A stretch of DNA of 32,264 nucleotides from a virus. Both the position numbers and the translations under genes were made by a program. The stretch spans positions 1 through 32,264 of IMG/VR virus record IMGVR_UViG_3300042452_000300, one strand, 5' to 3'. The stretch's first letter is position 1. Every line of letters starts with the position of its first letter. This document shows, in pieces, positions 5,656 to 14,020 of this stretch. Under the pieces are notes generated by a model. The model made no database searches. It was not told the origin of the DNA and saw nothing but the letters and a program-made list of their open reading frames with translations.

Positions 5656-6029
5656 ACCACGACGCCTACCTAGTCTCGCGGTTACGCAGTTGCGACGTAC
5701 TCCGAGCCATCGCGGCCGGACATACCCGCCTGAAAACCATCCGCACCGCCATGCCTGATCACCGCGTGGCCGACCTGCGGAACTCCATCGTCACCCTGCG
5801 CCGCATCGGGGCCATATCGTCAACGCGCCAGGGCAGCGGCGAGGCGACGTACGAAGCCACGGGGCCGATTGAGCCGTACTTCGAGCAGCTCGTGCCACGG
5901 ACCACGGCACCGGATGCGAGCGAGCTGGAGCGGGCGATGGGGATGCCGGAATGCGTGCAGGAGACGCTGGCTTTGGAGCTTTGGGGCAGGGTCGTGCTCG
6001 GGGCTGCGGGATTGAATGCGAGGGGATGA
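5652..6029 (+). CDS. Winged-helix-like hypothetical protein, 125 aa
   Basis: ATG 5652 has AAGGAGG about seven bases upstream and overlaps the stop of the preceding gene. Residues about 15-60 (SCDVLRAIAAGHTRLKTIRT, then VADLRNSIVTLRRIGAISST) look like a winged-helix DNA-binding fold: helix, recognition helix, then a basic wing with TRQGSG. The C-terminal half is acidic to neutral and helical. It may be a regulator or a replication accessory protein; I do not recognise a named family. It is the last gene of the tightly overlapping replication block before a 30-base gap. Confidence 0.55.
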   Translation: MNHDAYLVSRLRSCDVLRAIAAGHTRLKTIRTAMPDHRVADLRNSIVTLRRIGAISSTRQGSGEATYEATGPIEPYFEQLVPRTTAPDASELERAMGMPECVQETLALELWGRVVLGAAGLNARG

Positions 6030-6059
6030 ACGGTTAACGAACATTTTTCAGGAGCGGCG

Positions 6060-6650
6060 ATGAGCGAGTGGATTGAGTGGCGGGGCGGGGAGTGTCCGGT
6101 AACAGGTGATGTGTATGTGCGATTTCGCGCCGGGCAAGAAGTGCTCGGTAGGGCCGAAGATATGTGGTGGAACCATTTATCGTGCCTAGGCTCGCATAGC
6201 GGCGGCGGCGACATCGTCGCCTACCGCATCGTCGAGCCAGCGCAGCCCGAAGCGCACATGATGTCGTTGCCGGAGCAGAGCTTGGTGCGTGATCCGTGTG
6301 ATCCCGTGGACACAGTGACGATTAGCCGCTCAGAGTACGACGAACTGCGAGCGGAGGTCGACAGCCTGACCGAGCTACTTGAAATCGCGGAGAAGGTCGC
6401 AGACTCTTGCAGGGCAGGTGAGGCGATGGCGAGACAGGAAATCGAACGACTGCGAAAGGGGAAGGATGATGAGCAAAAATGTGATCGTTCGCACATGGTG
6501 GGGGAAGCGCGTCCTGATCTTCCGAAACACCCTCAAGCGCCGTCGCTGGCTATGGTGGCTGACACGCTAGACCACCGCCTCGGCACTCCGCAACCGGACG
6601 GCGAACCGTGCGAGCCGATGTCGGCGCGGCGGTGGCGGTGGTTGCCGTGA
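6060..6650 (+). CDS. Hypothetical phage protein with WIEWRGGECPV motif, 196 aa
   Basis: AGGAG lies five bases before the ATG. The N-terminal 60 residues (WIEWRGGECPVTGDVYVRFR ... GGGDIVAYRIVEPA) match a small beta-rich domain I have seen in many phage early proteins of unknown role. A coiled-coil stretch follows, about residues 85-138 (EYDELRAEVDSLTELLEIAE), and then a Pro-rich tail. A second frame with its own Shine-Dalgarno is nested in the tail at 6466-6570. The role is unknown. It is separated from the terminase genes by about 95 bases, the first real gap after the replication block, so it probably closes the early or middle operon. Confidence 0.6.
   Translation: MSEWIEWRGGECPVTGDVYVRFRAGQEVLGRAEDMWWNHLSCLGSHSGGGDIVAYRIVEPAQPEAHMMSLPEQSLVRDPCDPVDTVTISRSEYDELRAEVDSLTELLEIAEKVADSCRAGEAMARQEIERLRKGKDDEQKCDRSHMVGEARPDLPKHPQAPSLAMVADTLDHRLGTPQPDGEPCEPMSARRWRWLP
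6466..6570 (+). CDS. Nested 34-aa cationic, tryptophan-rich peptide
   Basis: A frame inside the 6060-6650 gene begins with two consecutive ATGs (6466, 6469) after the purine-rich AAAGGGGAAGG. The product holds five Trp and ten Lys/Arg and no acidic residue (VIVRTWWGKRVLIF, then KRRRWLWWLTR). Such composition is usual for membrane-active or nucleic-acid-binding peptides. Whether it is expressed is unproven: the ribosome binding site and extreme composition favour it; the nested location and short length count against it. Confidence 0.35.
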   Translation: MMSKNVIVRTWWGKRVLIFRNTLKRRRWLWWLTR

Positions 6651-6744
6651 GCGAACTGGAAAAATATCCATCACTGGATGCACACACAGTGCAGCAAATG
6701 TGCTAGATTCCGCGTATTGCTCGTCAATGGGTTAGGAGTTAATT

Positions 6745-7080
6745 GTGCCGGGTGGTGCGCCAAAAGGCAGCGAAAATGCCGCAAAACGGCGACTTTTCGA
6801 GCACACAGTGCGCCGCGCACTCGTTCAGGACGACGGCGTGCGACTGCGGCAAGCGGCTGAGACGCTACTCAACTTGGCCGCAGGTGGCGAGCGTTGGGCG
6901 GTTGAATGCTTGAGGGATACGCTTGACGGCAAACCTAAGCAAGCCATCGACATCGACGTTACCAGTCGATCCGTCGTTGATCTGGACGACGCGAGCCTTG
7001 CCGGGCTTGTCGCCGCAAATCGCAGCAGCGGAACTGTTAGCGCGGAGGATGGCGCGACGGAACCTGCTGGACTTCACTAA
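6745..7080 (+). CDS. Terminase small-subunit-like protein (DUF5681-type), 111 aa
   Basis: The start is GTG 6745 with AGGAG six bases upstream. The N-terminus PGGAPKGSENAAKRRLFEHT is the basic GxPKGxxNA pattern of small proteins encoded just before large terminases. It is followed by a helical domain (LRQAAETLLNLAAGGERWAV) and DTLDGKPKQAIDI. In such systems this protein is thought to recognise phage DNA for packaging. The last 158 bases overlap the large terminase frame, more than usual. Either the large subunit starts later than annotated or the tail of this protein is really shared coding DNA. A 14-bp palindrome (ATCCA-TCAC-TGGAT, 6666-6679) lies upstream in the intergenic gap and may be an operator or short hairpin. 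Confidence 0.7.
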   Translation: MPGGAPKGSENAAKRRLFEHTVRRALVQDDGVRLRQAAETLLNLAAGGERWAVECLRDTLDGKPKQAIDIDVTSRSVVDLDDASLAGLVAANRSSGTVSAEDGATEPAGLH

Positions 7081-8458
7081 GTTCACCCACGGTGACTACC
7101 GGCCAGCACCGCACCACGAACGCATCTGCGAAGCGCTTGAAGCGGTGGCTCGCGGCGAGTGCAAGCGGCTTATGGTCTTCATGCCGCCCCGGCATGGCAA
7201 ATCGGAACTTGCTTCGCGCAGGTTCCCGGCGTGGTACTTGGGTGCGTTCCCACGGCACCAAATCATTGCAGCTTCGTATAACTCCGAACTCGCCAGCGAC
7301 TTCGGCCGCGAGGTCAGAAACATCGTCGGCTCCCGCGAATACCGTGCGCTATTCGAGACGCAGCTTGCGCCTGATTCGCAGGCTGCAAATCGCTGGCACA
7401 CATCGAGCGGCGGCTCATACGTCGCGGCAGGCGTTGGGACGGCTATCACGGGGCGCGGCGCGCATGTCCTGCTCATCGACGATCCGCTCAAGGACCGCGA
7501 AGAAGCCGACAGCACCACGACACGCAATCGAGTGTGGGACTGGTACACATCCACGGCATACACCCGCCTCATGCCTGGAGGCGCGATAGTGCTGATTCAG
7601 ACCCGATGGCACTCCGAGGATCTCGCAGGCCGGTTGCTTGAGGCACAGGCACGCACAGGCGGCGACCATTGGGACGTGCTCGAACTCAAGGCCATAAACG
7701 ACGAGGGCGAGGCACTGTGGCCAGAGTGGTATCCGGTGCCCGAGCTTGAGCGCATCCGCAGCGTGATCGGGCCGCGCGACTGGTCGGCGCTGTATCAGCA
7801 GTCGCCTATCCCTGATGGCAAGTCGGAGTTCCGGCGCGACTGGTTGCGCTGGTATCAGAGCTCACTCAGCGGCGAGGGCATGAACGTCTACATCCTCGTC
7901 GATCCGGCCGGCGAGAAAAAGAAAACGTCCGACCGCACCGCGATGTGGGTCGTGGGCCTCAACAACGACGGCAACTATTACCTGCTCGACTTCCTCTACG
8001 ACCGGCTGAACCTCACCGAGCGCGCGCGCGAACTCATGCGCCTGCACCGCAAGTGGCGACCGATGCGCGTGGGCTATGAGAAGTACGGCAAGGACTCGGA
8101 CATCGAGGCGGTGAAGATCGTGCAGAGCCACGAGAACTATCGATTCGACATCGTGCCATTGGGCGGCACGCTCAAGAAAGAGGATCGCATCCGCAGGCTG
8201 GTGCCGCTGTTCGAGGCGGGCAAGGTGTACGCACCGCCGACGATGCATCGCACGCTGTCAGACGGGCGCACGGTGGACATCCTGGAGCAGTTTCTCGTCG
8301 AGGAATACGACCGCTTCCCGGTGGGCGCGCACGACGACGGTATGGACTGTCTCGCGCGGATCACGGACCCGGATATGAACGCGACGTTCCCGCTGCTGGA
8401 CGCGGAGCCGGAGCGGTATAGCAAGCGCAGGACTAACGGCAGCGCATGGGCTGCGTAG
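6923..8458 (+). CDS. terL: Terminase large subunit (packaging ATPase-nuclease), 511 aa
   Basis: Motor domain: Walker A MPPRHGKS at residues 87-94, Walker B VLLIDDPLKDREEA near 182-195, and coupling motif VLIQTRWH near 223-230. Nuclease domain (RNase H-like): VDPAG with Asp327, GYEKYG with Glu386, and AHDDGMD with Asp471/472. The enzyme cuts concatemeric DNA and pumps it through the portal using ATP. TTG 6923 is the longest start with a plausible Shine-Dalgarno (GAGGG, about six bases away). TTG 6998 or ATG 7049 are alternatives that would shrink the overlap with the small subunit while keeping all motifs. Length is normal for the family. Confidence 0.95.
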   Translation: MTANLSKPSTSTLPVDPSLIWTTRALPGLSPQIAAAELLARRMARRNLLDFTKFTHGDYRPAPHHERICEALEAVARGECKRLMVFMPPRHGKSELASRRFPAWYLGAFPRHQIIAASYNSELASDFGREVRNIVGSREYRALFETQLAPDSQAANRWHTSSGGSYVAAGVGTAITGRGAHVLLIDDPLKDREEADSTTTRNRVWDWYTSTAYTRLMPGGAIVLIQTRWHSEDLAGRLLEAQARTGGDHWDVLELKAINDEGEALWPEWYPVPELERIRSVIGPRDWSALYQQSPIPDGKSEFRRDWLRWYQSSLSGEGMNVYILVDPAGEKKKTSDRTAMWVVGLNNDGNYYLLDFLYDRLNLTERARELMRLHRKWRPMRVGYEKYGKDSDIEAVKIVQSHENYRFDIVPLGGTLKKEDRIRRLVPLFEAGKVYAPPTMHRTLSDGRTVDILEQFLVEEYDRFPVGAHDDGMDCLARITDPDMNATFPLLDAEPERYSKRRTNGSAWAA

Positions 8459-8467
8459 GAGATCGGA

Positions 8468-8893
8468 ATGGCTAGAGACTTTAAGCGCCCACTTGATTTT
8501 GACGTAGACGCGACTAGCGGATCGCAGCATGTGGCCGAGCAAGGCAACATCACCGGCCTGCGCAACCCGTCGAGCGGGACGAATGCGTACCTGCCCGTGC
8601 GCCAAGAGTGCAACCTGTCGATTATCAGCAAGACGACGGCGGTGACGATTGGCGCGGGGGCGGCTAACGATACGCACCTGATGGGCCTGTATATACACAC
8701 GGCCCTGACGGGGACATGCGCAATCACCGGATTTGCGGACTCGGACGGGACGGCGCAGACGTACACGATCCCGGCGGGTGTCGTGGGCGAGTTCGATTTC
8801 AAAGGCGCGATCAACAGCGCAGGCGCACTCACGATCACATGCAGCAACGCAGGCGATGACAACAAAGTCGCCGTGCTCTGGAGGCCGGTGTAA
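8468..8893 (+). CDS. Small probable structural protein, 141 aa
   Basis: AGGAG six bases upstream of ATG 8468. The product is Thr/Gly/Ala-rich and beta-type, with no Cys-rich or catalytic motif. It ends SNAGDDNKVAVLWRPV, which resembles the C-terminus of small head or tail decoration-like proteins. It sits between the large terminase and the deacetylase-like gene, overlapping the latter by one base. A virion role is inferred from composition and place only. Confidence 0.5.
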   Translation: MARDFKRPLDFDVDATSGSQHVAEQGNITGLRNPSSGTNAYLPVRQECNLSIISKTTAVTIGAGAANDTHLMGLYIHTALTGTCAITGFADSDGTAQTYTIPAGVVGEFDFKGAINSAGALTITCSNAGDDNKVAVLWRPV

Positions 8894-10179
8894 TGACTGC
8901 CGCTGCGTGGCTGCAGAACTACGCACAACCGTTCAAACGGCCATCCGCGACTTTGATTGATTGCACCGCGAACGGAAATATCACTGACTTCGGCACGTTC
9001 GCGGGAGGTACGCCAGTCAAATCGACTGATACGGCGGTGACATTTAATGGCAACGCAACGACGAAAGTTGCCATCCCGCAGGGTGTGACGCGTTTCGACT
9101 TTGGCGTGTCGTCAGGCATTACGCCGCCTCTCGGATGGGACGGCACTATGATCGTTGCCGTGCGCGTCGATGAAGCATCGCGCATGGAAACAACCGGGGC
9201 GACTTTCGTCGGCTATGCGGGAGACGCGAGCTACACCAACTTTTTCACGGGCACGTACACAGGGTCAGCGCCCGTAAACTACGGCTATCTGAACCCTGGC
9301 GAGTGGAACTATATTAAGTTCATGCCGGAGCGATGGGCTACAGGCGGGGGTTCGCCTACGTTTGCATCTGTCGCGCGCGCAAGAGTTCGTGTGAGTCCAG
9401 TAGCAGGTAGCGCGGATTTTAATATGTGGTTCGGTGGTTTCTTTATCCCGACTGCGGCCCGCGCGACGTTCGCGGTAGTTTTGGACGACGGATACGACGA
9501 ACACTTCGATTTCGTCAAGGGCGAGGCGGAAACCTATAACGTGCCAGTTTCGTTCGGGATTATTTCGGAGTTGATCGGCGGGGCAGGCTACATGACGCTG
9601 GCGAACCTGCAAACGCTGGCGGCAAACCCGGATCTTTTTGCCATCATCAATCATTCCAAGGATGACGACACATATTCAGAGGTCGGATCTGTAGCGGGGA
9701 TGGTGTCGAACTTCAACGCGTGCCGGGACTACATCCTAAGCAATGGGTTATCTGTGTACGAGAGCGAAAAGCACATCGTATACCCTGGTGGTGGGCATGA
9801 CGCGGCGTTAAAAGCCGCTTTATCTGCTGTTGGGTACAAGACCGCAAGAAACGCCGCATCGACAGTGCTTGTTCCCTATTTTCCGACGTATGCGCCGACT
9901 GATCCGCAGATGTTTTCGCTCCCTCTTGTCGACTACCTTGATTCGGATCGAAGCCTTGCGAATGTGAAAGCGTCCGTTGATCGAGTCATAAACTATGGCG
10001 GCTTCGGAATCATTAATGGGCACAAGTTCGACGCCGCAGCAGGCACGATCCAATGGGCGGAAAGCGATCTAACGGCATTGTTTGCATATCTGGCATTGAA
10101 GCGAGATCAGGGGCTTGTCGATCTCGTGACGATACCTAACTGGCATCGCGGCCTCACGCAACCGACGCTGGTGGCATGA
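8893..10179 (+). CDS. Polysaccharide deacetylase-like (NodB/CE4 fold) virion-associated protein, 428 aa
   Basis: Residues 1-185 are a beta-rich domain without recognised motifs, possibly an attachment or lectin-like module. From residue 190 a NodB-type fold is visible: motif 1 FAVVLDDGYDEHFDFV (Asp198, Asp199), motif 2 INHSKDDD (His254), motif 3 YPGGGHD (297-303) and a late INGHKFD (His377). CE4 enzymes remove acetyl groups from chitin, peptidoglycan or capsular sugars with a metal held by Asp and two His. Here the second His of the HxxxH motif is Asp258, so activity may be altered. Phages use such domains to attack host surface glycans. It lies between terminase and portal, not with the tail genes. 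It overlaps the portal start (ATGATG). Confidence 0.7.
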   Translation: MTAAAWLQNYAQPFKRPSATLIDCTANGNITDFGTFAGGTPVKSTDTAVTFNGNATTKVAIPQGVTRFDFGVSSGITPPLGWDGTMIVAVRVDEASRMETTGATFVGYAGDASYTNFFTGTYTGSAPVNYGYLNPGEWNYIKFMPERWATGGGSPTFASVARARVRVSPVAGSADFNMWFGGFFIPTAARATFAVVLDDGYDEHFDFVKGEAETYNVPVSFGIISELIGGAGYMTLANLQTLAANPDLFAIINHSKDDDTYSEVGSVAGMVSNFNACRDYILSNGLSVYESEKHIVYPGGGHDAALKAALSAVGYKTARNAASTVLVPYFPTYAPTDPQMFSLPLVDYLDSDRSLANVKASVDRVINYGGFGIINGHKFDAAAGTIQWAESDLTALFAYLALKRDQGLVDLVTIPNWHRGLTQPTLVA

Positions 10180-12437
10180 TGCAACAAACCGACGACGACC
10201 TCGCCCAATGGATCAGCACCGCCTTGCAGGAGGCGAAGAAGCACTCTAGCGTATGGCGGATGCACGCGCGCGAGTGGTATGACTTCTACGCCGGGAACCA
10301 GTGGGAGGAAGAAGCCAAAGCGCAGATGATCGAGCAGCGCAAGGTTCCGGTTGTCTTCAATAGAGTTGCAAGGACGGTGAATGCGGTCATCGGCCTTGAG
10401 ATCCAGAATCGGCAGCAAGTGCAGTACATCCCGCGCGAGCCGGGTGATACGCAAGTCAACGAGCTATACACGTCCGCAGCGGATTGGATCAGGGACAACT
10501 GCGACGCCGAGGACGAGGAATCGGAGTCGTTTCAAGACCTGATGATTGCCGGCCTAGGCGGCACCGAGACTCGGATGGATTACGACGAGAATCCAGACGG
10601 CCAGCCGGTGATTGAGCGCGTCGACCCGCTCGAACTGTATTGGGATCCGGTAGCTCGCAAGAAGAACCTGCGCGACCGACGCTGGTGCGCTCGCATCAAG
10701 CGTGTGTCCGACGAAGACATCCGCGAGATGTGGCCGGATTACGTGCCGCCCGAGAAGTCGAGCGAGACGTACCTCGACGAGCAGGACAGCCCGCATGACA
10801 GCACGCGGCCGCTCTACAACGATGACCAGCCATCGGCGACACAGCCCAAGCACCGGGAACTCGTGTGCTTCCAGTGGTGGGAACGCGAGCAGTATTACCG
10901 ATTCCAAGACATTGACGGGCAGATCAAGAGCATCAGCGCAGAGCAGGCGCAGTCGTTGCAAGAGCGGATGACCGCACTCGGCATGCCCATGCCGCAGATG
11001 GTGAAGCAGACCAAGAAGGTCTACAACAAAGCCTACATGGTTGGCGGCACGGTGCTTGAGTCGATGCCGCTGGAGGTGCAGAGCGGCTTCACGCTACACC
11101 TCATCACAGGCGCACGGGACCGGAATAACAACACTTGGTTCGGCCTCGTGGCGTTGATGATGGACCCGCAGCGGTGGGCGAACAAGTGGCTGTCGCAGAT
11201 CATGCACATTCTCAACTCGTCGGCCAAGGGCGGGTTGATTGCGGAGCGCGATGCGTTTGCCAAGACGGCCGACGCGGAAGCCTCATGGGCTAAAGCTGAG
11301 ACGATCACCTGGGCGAATCCTGGCGCTGTGTCGGGCGGCAAGATCCAGCCGAAGCCAACGACCGCGATGCCGGATGGGTTCGCCAAGCTGCTGGACTTCG
11401 CGGTGAACTCGATCAACGACGTTCCCGGCGTGAACATGGAGCTTATGGGCCTCGTCGGAACGAATCAACCCGGCGTGCTGGAGAACATGCGAAAGCAGGC
11501 GGGCATGACGATCCTTGCCGTGTTCTTCGACGCGATCAGGTTGTACCGCAAGGACCAGGGCCGCATCATGATCGAGATCATCCGCGACAAGATCAGCGAC
11601 GGGCGATTGATCCGCGTTCTTGGCAAGGACGGGGCGCAATACATCCCGCTGATCCGCGACGAATCGGCGAAGGAGTTCGATGTAGTCGTGGACGAAGCGC
11701 CGACCTCGCCGAACAACAAAGAGCGCGTCTTCGCCATGATGACGCAGTTGGCTCCCGTGTTGCAGAACTCGGGCATTCCGCTTACGCCGGACTTGCTGGA
11801 GTACAGCCCGCTCCCGGCTGCGCTGGTGCAGAAGTGGCAGCAGTTCATCAAGGAGAACAAACAAGTCCCGCCCGAACTCCAAGCGCAGATGCTGCAGATG
11901 CAACAAGTGATCCAGGCGACACAGCAGGACGCGCAGAAGCTCGCACAGGAAAACTTCCGGCTCAAGACAGATGCCACGGTCGAGGTCTACCGCATCAACG
12001 AGCAGAGCAAGGTGGACCGGGAACTGGCTGCGGTCAAAGCTGAGACGGAGTCGGGTAAGCGTGCCGTCGAGGTTTATGAAGCTAACCTACAGGCGGCGCT
12101 AGACCGCATGCAGATGATGGCGAATTCGGTATCCGAGCAGATGCGCGCGGCATCGCAAGCGGCTGTGCCGCACACGGAGATGGCGATTAAAGGCTTGGGC
12201 GAGAGCCTGACGCCGGTACTCCAGCGGCTCATGGAAGTTTCGGCGTCTCAGGTCGAGAGCTTGCAAGGACTCGGGCCTGCGCTTCAGCAACGTGACGCAC
12301 AGTTCGCACAGGCCATCGCGGAATTGGCAGCAGGGCAGCAGCGTCTCGCCGAACTGGCGGCGGCTCCGAAGCGCTTGGTGCGCGATGCAAACGGGCGCGC
12401 GATTGGGGCTGAGTTGCAGCCTACGACCATTCAATAG
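10176..12437 (+). CDS. Portal protein, P22 gp1-like, 753 aa
   Basis: Length and order match the P22-type portal: an N-terminal helical region (WRMHAREWYDFYAGNQWEEE), then VPVVFNRVARTVNAVIGLEI, a core beta region with VDPLELYWDP, and a central domain with YKxx-rich loops and GMTILAVFFDAIRLYRKDQG. A long C-terminal helical barrel-like coiled coil follows (residues about 560-700, Gln/Ala/Glu-rich: QAQMLQMQQVIQATQQDAQK). Twelve copies form the ring at the capsid vertex through which terminase drives DNA and onto which neck proteins dock. The last 40 residues are less conserved. The pairing of a P22-like portal with an N4-gp56-like capsid protein at 18088 is notable. Confidence 0.9.
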   Translation: MMQQTDDDLAQWISTALQEAKKHSSVWRMHAREWYDFYAGNQWEEEAKAQMIEQRKVPVVFNRVARTVNAVIGLEIQNRQQVQYIPREPGDTQVNELYTSAADWIRDNCDAEDEESESFQDLMIAGLGGTETRMDYDENPDGQPVIERVDPLELYWDPVARKKNLRDRRWCARIKRVSDEDIREMWPDYVPPEKSSETYLDEQDSPHDSTRPLYNDDQPSATQPKHRELVCFQWWEREQYYRFQDIDGQIKSISAEQAQSLQERMTALGMPMPQMVKQTKKVYNKAYMVGGTVLESMPLEVQSGFTLHLITGARDRNNNTWFGLVALMMDPQRWANKWLSQIMHILNSSAKGGLIAERDAFAKTADAEASWAKAETITWANPGAVSGGKIQPKPTTAMPDGFAKLLDFAVNSINDVPGVNMELMGLVGTNQPGVLENMRKQAGMTILAVFFDAIRLYRKDQGRIMIEIIRDKISDGRLIRVLGKDGAQYIPLIRDESAKEFDVVVDEAPTSPNNKERVFAMMTQLAPVLQNSGIPLTPDLLEYSPLPAALVQKWQQFIKENKQVPPELQAQMLQMQQVIQATQQDAQKLAQENFRLKTDATVEVYRINEQSKVDRELAAVKAETESGKRAVEVYEANLQAALDRMQMMANSVSEQMRAASQAAVPHTEMAIKGLGESLTPVLQRLMEVSASQVESLQGLGPALQQRDAQFAQAIAELAAGQQRLAELAAAPKRLVRDANGRAIGAELQPTTIQ

Positions 12438-12444
12438 GTGACTT

Positions 12445-12882
12445 ATGGCAGTGACGATCAGCTTATACAACCACACCGCAGCGAAGTTCGCTGATGGCAG
12501 CTTCGCGGTCGGCGATAGCTACGTGATCAACCTCTATACCGCGTTCACGTTTGACGCCACTGCGACGACCAAGGCGGGTGCGGAATCGGGCGCAACGCAG
12601 GTAAGCACGGCATTCGGCTACACGCAGAACGCCAAGACTCTTACGGGCGTTACCGTCACGACGGTAACGACGAATGATGCGACCTTTGACGCGGGCGATG
12701 TGACGTGGACCGCGAGCGGTGGCAGCATCACGGCGAGTCATGCGCTGATCTACAACGACACGGACGCGAACGATCCGCCTGTGGCGTACATCAATCTCGA
12801 TGGTTCGCAGTCTGCCGGTGACACCACAGAGTTCAAAATCATCTGGAATGCGTCCGGTATCGTGACGTTCACCGTCGCCTGA
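12445..12882 (+). CDS. Small beta-rich structural protein, 145 aa
   Basis: ATG 12445 follows AGGTG by four bases. The product is Thr/Ala/Asp-rich and predicted all-beta, starting MAVTISLYNHTAAKFADGS and carrying SHALIYNDTDANDPPVAYIN and FKIIWNASGIVTFTVA. I recognise it as a recurrent phage protein of unknown function encoded near portals, probably a decoration or neck component. It has no catalytic signature. Its stop overlaps the next start by one base. Confidence 0.6.
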   Translation: MAVTISLYNHTAAKFADGSFAVGDSYVINLYTAFTFDATATTKAGAESGATQVSTAFGYTQNAKTLTGVTVTTVTTNDATFDAGDVTWTASGGSITASHALIYNDTDANDPPVAYINLDGSQSAGDTTEFKIIWNASGIVTFTVA

Positions 12883-13655
12883 TGACCATCCACTTTAAAC
12901 CCTGCCTCGACGCCGAAGCGCGGATCGTCAACATCCGCTCGGCGTTACTGCGTGGTCTGGACACGCTGCCGGTGCTGCCTGCGCATGGTCGTGAGATGGT
13001 GCTTTGCTGCTACGGTCCGAGTCTGGCGGATACGCTGGAGTCTGCGGCGGGTGACGTGTGGAGCGTGAGCGGCGCGCATGATGTGCTGCTCGATGCGGGC
13101 ATCGTGCCTCGCGCGCATGTGGAGTGTGATCCGCGACCGCACAAGGCTGAATTCCTGCGCCGTCCGCACAAGGATACGACCTACTTCATCGCGTCGTGCT
13201 GCGACCCTGCTGTTTTCGATGCGCTCCAGGGCTACGAGGTTGTGCTGTGGCATTCGGACCAGTCCGACGAGGAAGCGGCGTATGTGGCGAGCGTGGACAA
13301 GGGCGCTGCGCTGGTGCTTGGTGGCACCACTGTCGGGACTCGTGCGATGTCTGTGGGCAGTGCTTTGGGCTATCGCAATTTCCGGGTGCTTGGTATGGAT
13401 TGTTCTTTTCGTGATCGTCAGCACGCTGGAAAACATCCTAACGACGATCCGAACGAGATCGAGGTGAGCGTCTACGGGCGGTCGTTCAAGACGACGAAGA
13501 ATCTCATTCTCCAGATGCAAGATCTTCTGCGGCATGTGAGCGACACGCAATCGTATCGGTACGTGCTGGAGGGCGACGGGCTGATGCAACACGTCGCGGA
13601 CAACATCAAGCACTCGCGCGTGAGTGTGGCGCGTAGAGAGAGGCAGGCAGCATGA
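12882..13655 (+). CDS. DUF115/6-hydroxymethylpterin pyrophosphokinase MptE-like protein, 257 aa
   Basis: The central region has the MptE-like (DUF115) pattern: EMVLCCYGPSLADTLESAAG near residues 40-60, then VPRAHVECDPRPHK near 75, ALVLGGTTVGTRAMSVGSAL near 142-162 and FRVLGMDCSF near 168-176. These Rossmann-type motifs bind a nucleotide or nucleotide-sugar. Related domains occur in Maf motility accessory proteins, which attach nonulosonic acid sugars to flagellin. In this phage it sits among structural genes, like the glycosyltransferases at 19666-23629, so a role in glycan transfer to a virion or host target is a reasonable inference. A pterin role is less likely. It overlaps the next gene (ATGA). 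Confidence 0.65.
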   Translation: MTIHFKPCLDAEARIVNIRSALLRGLDTLPVLPAHGREMVLCCYGPSLADTLESAAGDVWSVSGAHDVLLDAGIVPRAHVECDPRPHKAEFLRRPHKDTTYFIASCCDPAVFDALQGYEVVLWHSDQSDEEAAYVASVDKGAALVLGGTTVGTRAMSVGSALGYRNFRVLGMDCSFRDRQHAGKHPNDDPNEIEVSVYGRSFKTTKNLILQMQDLLRHVSDTQSYRYVLEGDGLMQHVADNIKHSRVSVARRERQAA

Positions 13656-14020
13656 CATTCCAAGTCGGTGACATCGTGCGCAGGGCGGGTGCCAAGGACA
13701 ACTTGGTAACGTACTGCGTGCAGGAAGTGGGCGACGAGTACGGGATCGAACTGATCAAGGTGGATGACCCGAGGGCGGATGGCTGGTGGGAACATCAGTT
13801 CTGGGAGCTTGCGCCGGATGTGCCCGACGATGCCAGGACGGCTAAGGCGCAGGAGCCGAAGCCGATTGTTGAGCAGGAATCCAAAGTGGCAGACCCGGTA
13901 TTGCTGGCGCTCAATGAGAAGCTGACGCTCGCGGCGGCTGCGGTGATCCACGGTGACAAGGACGCGATCAACCTCATCACGGACGCATTGGTCGACGTTC
14001 GGACGGCCATCGAAGCATGA
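13652..14020 (+). CDS. Hypothetical protein with SH3-like N-terminus, 122 aa
   Basis: The N-terminal 55 residues (FQVGDIVRRAGAKDN ... YGIELIKVDDPRADGWWEHQFWEL) look like a small beta-barrel of the SH3/KOW kind. The remainder is acidic and helical (VLLALNEKLTLAAAAVIHGD). It is linked to both neighbours by ATGA overlaps. Position suggests a virion or assembly factor; nothing more specific can be supported. Confidence 0.5.
   Translation: MTFQVGDIVRRAGAKDNLVTYCVQEVGDEYGIELIKVDDPRADGWWEHQFWELAPDVPDDARTAKAQEPKPIVEQESKVADPVLLALNEKLTLAAAAVIHGDKDAINLITDALVDVRTAIEA

Noticed and set aside
6647-6706. A 19-residue frame from GTG 6647 between the 6060 gene and the terminase
   Set aside because: Overlap with the upstream stop is neat, but there is no good Shine-Dalgarno and no distinctive composition.
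8137-8928. Minus-strand frames of 222-263 residues opposite the terminase end
   Set aside because: Shadow frames of GC-rich coding DNA; low-complexity Ser/Arg/Val composition and no recognisable domain.
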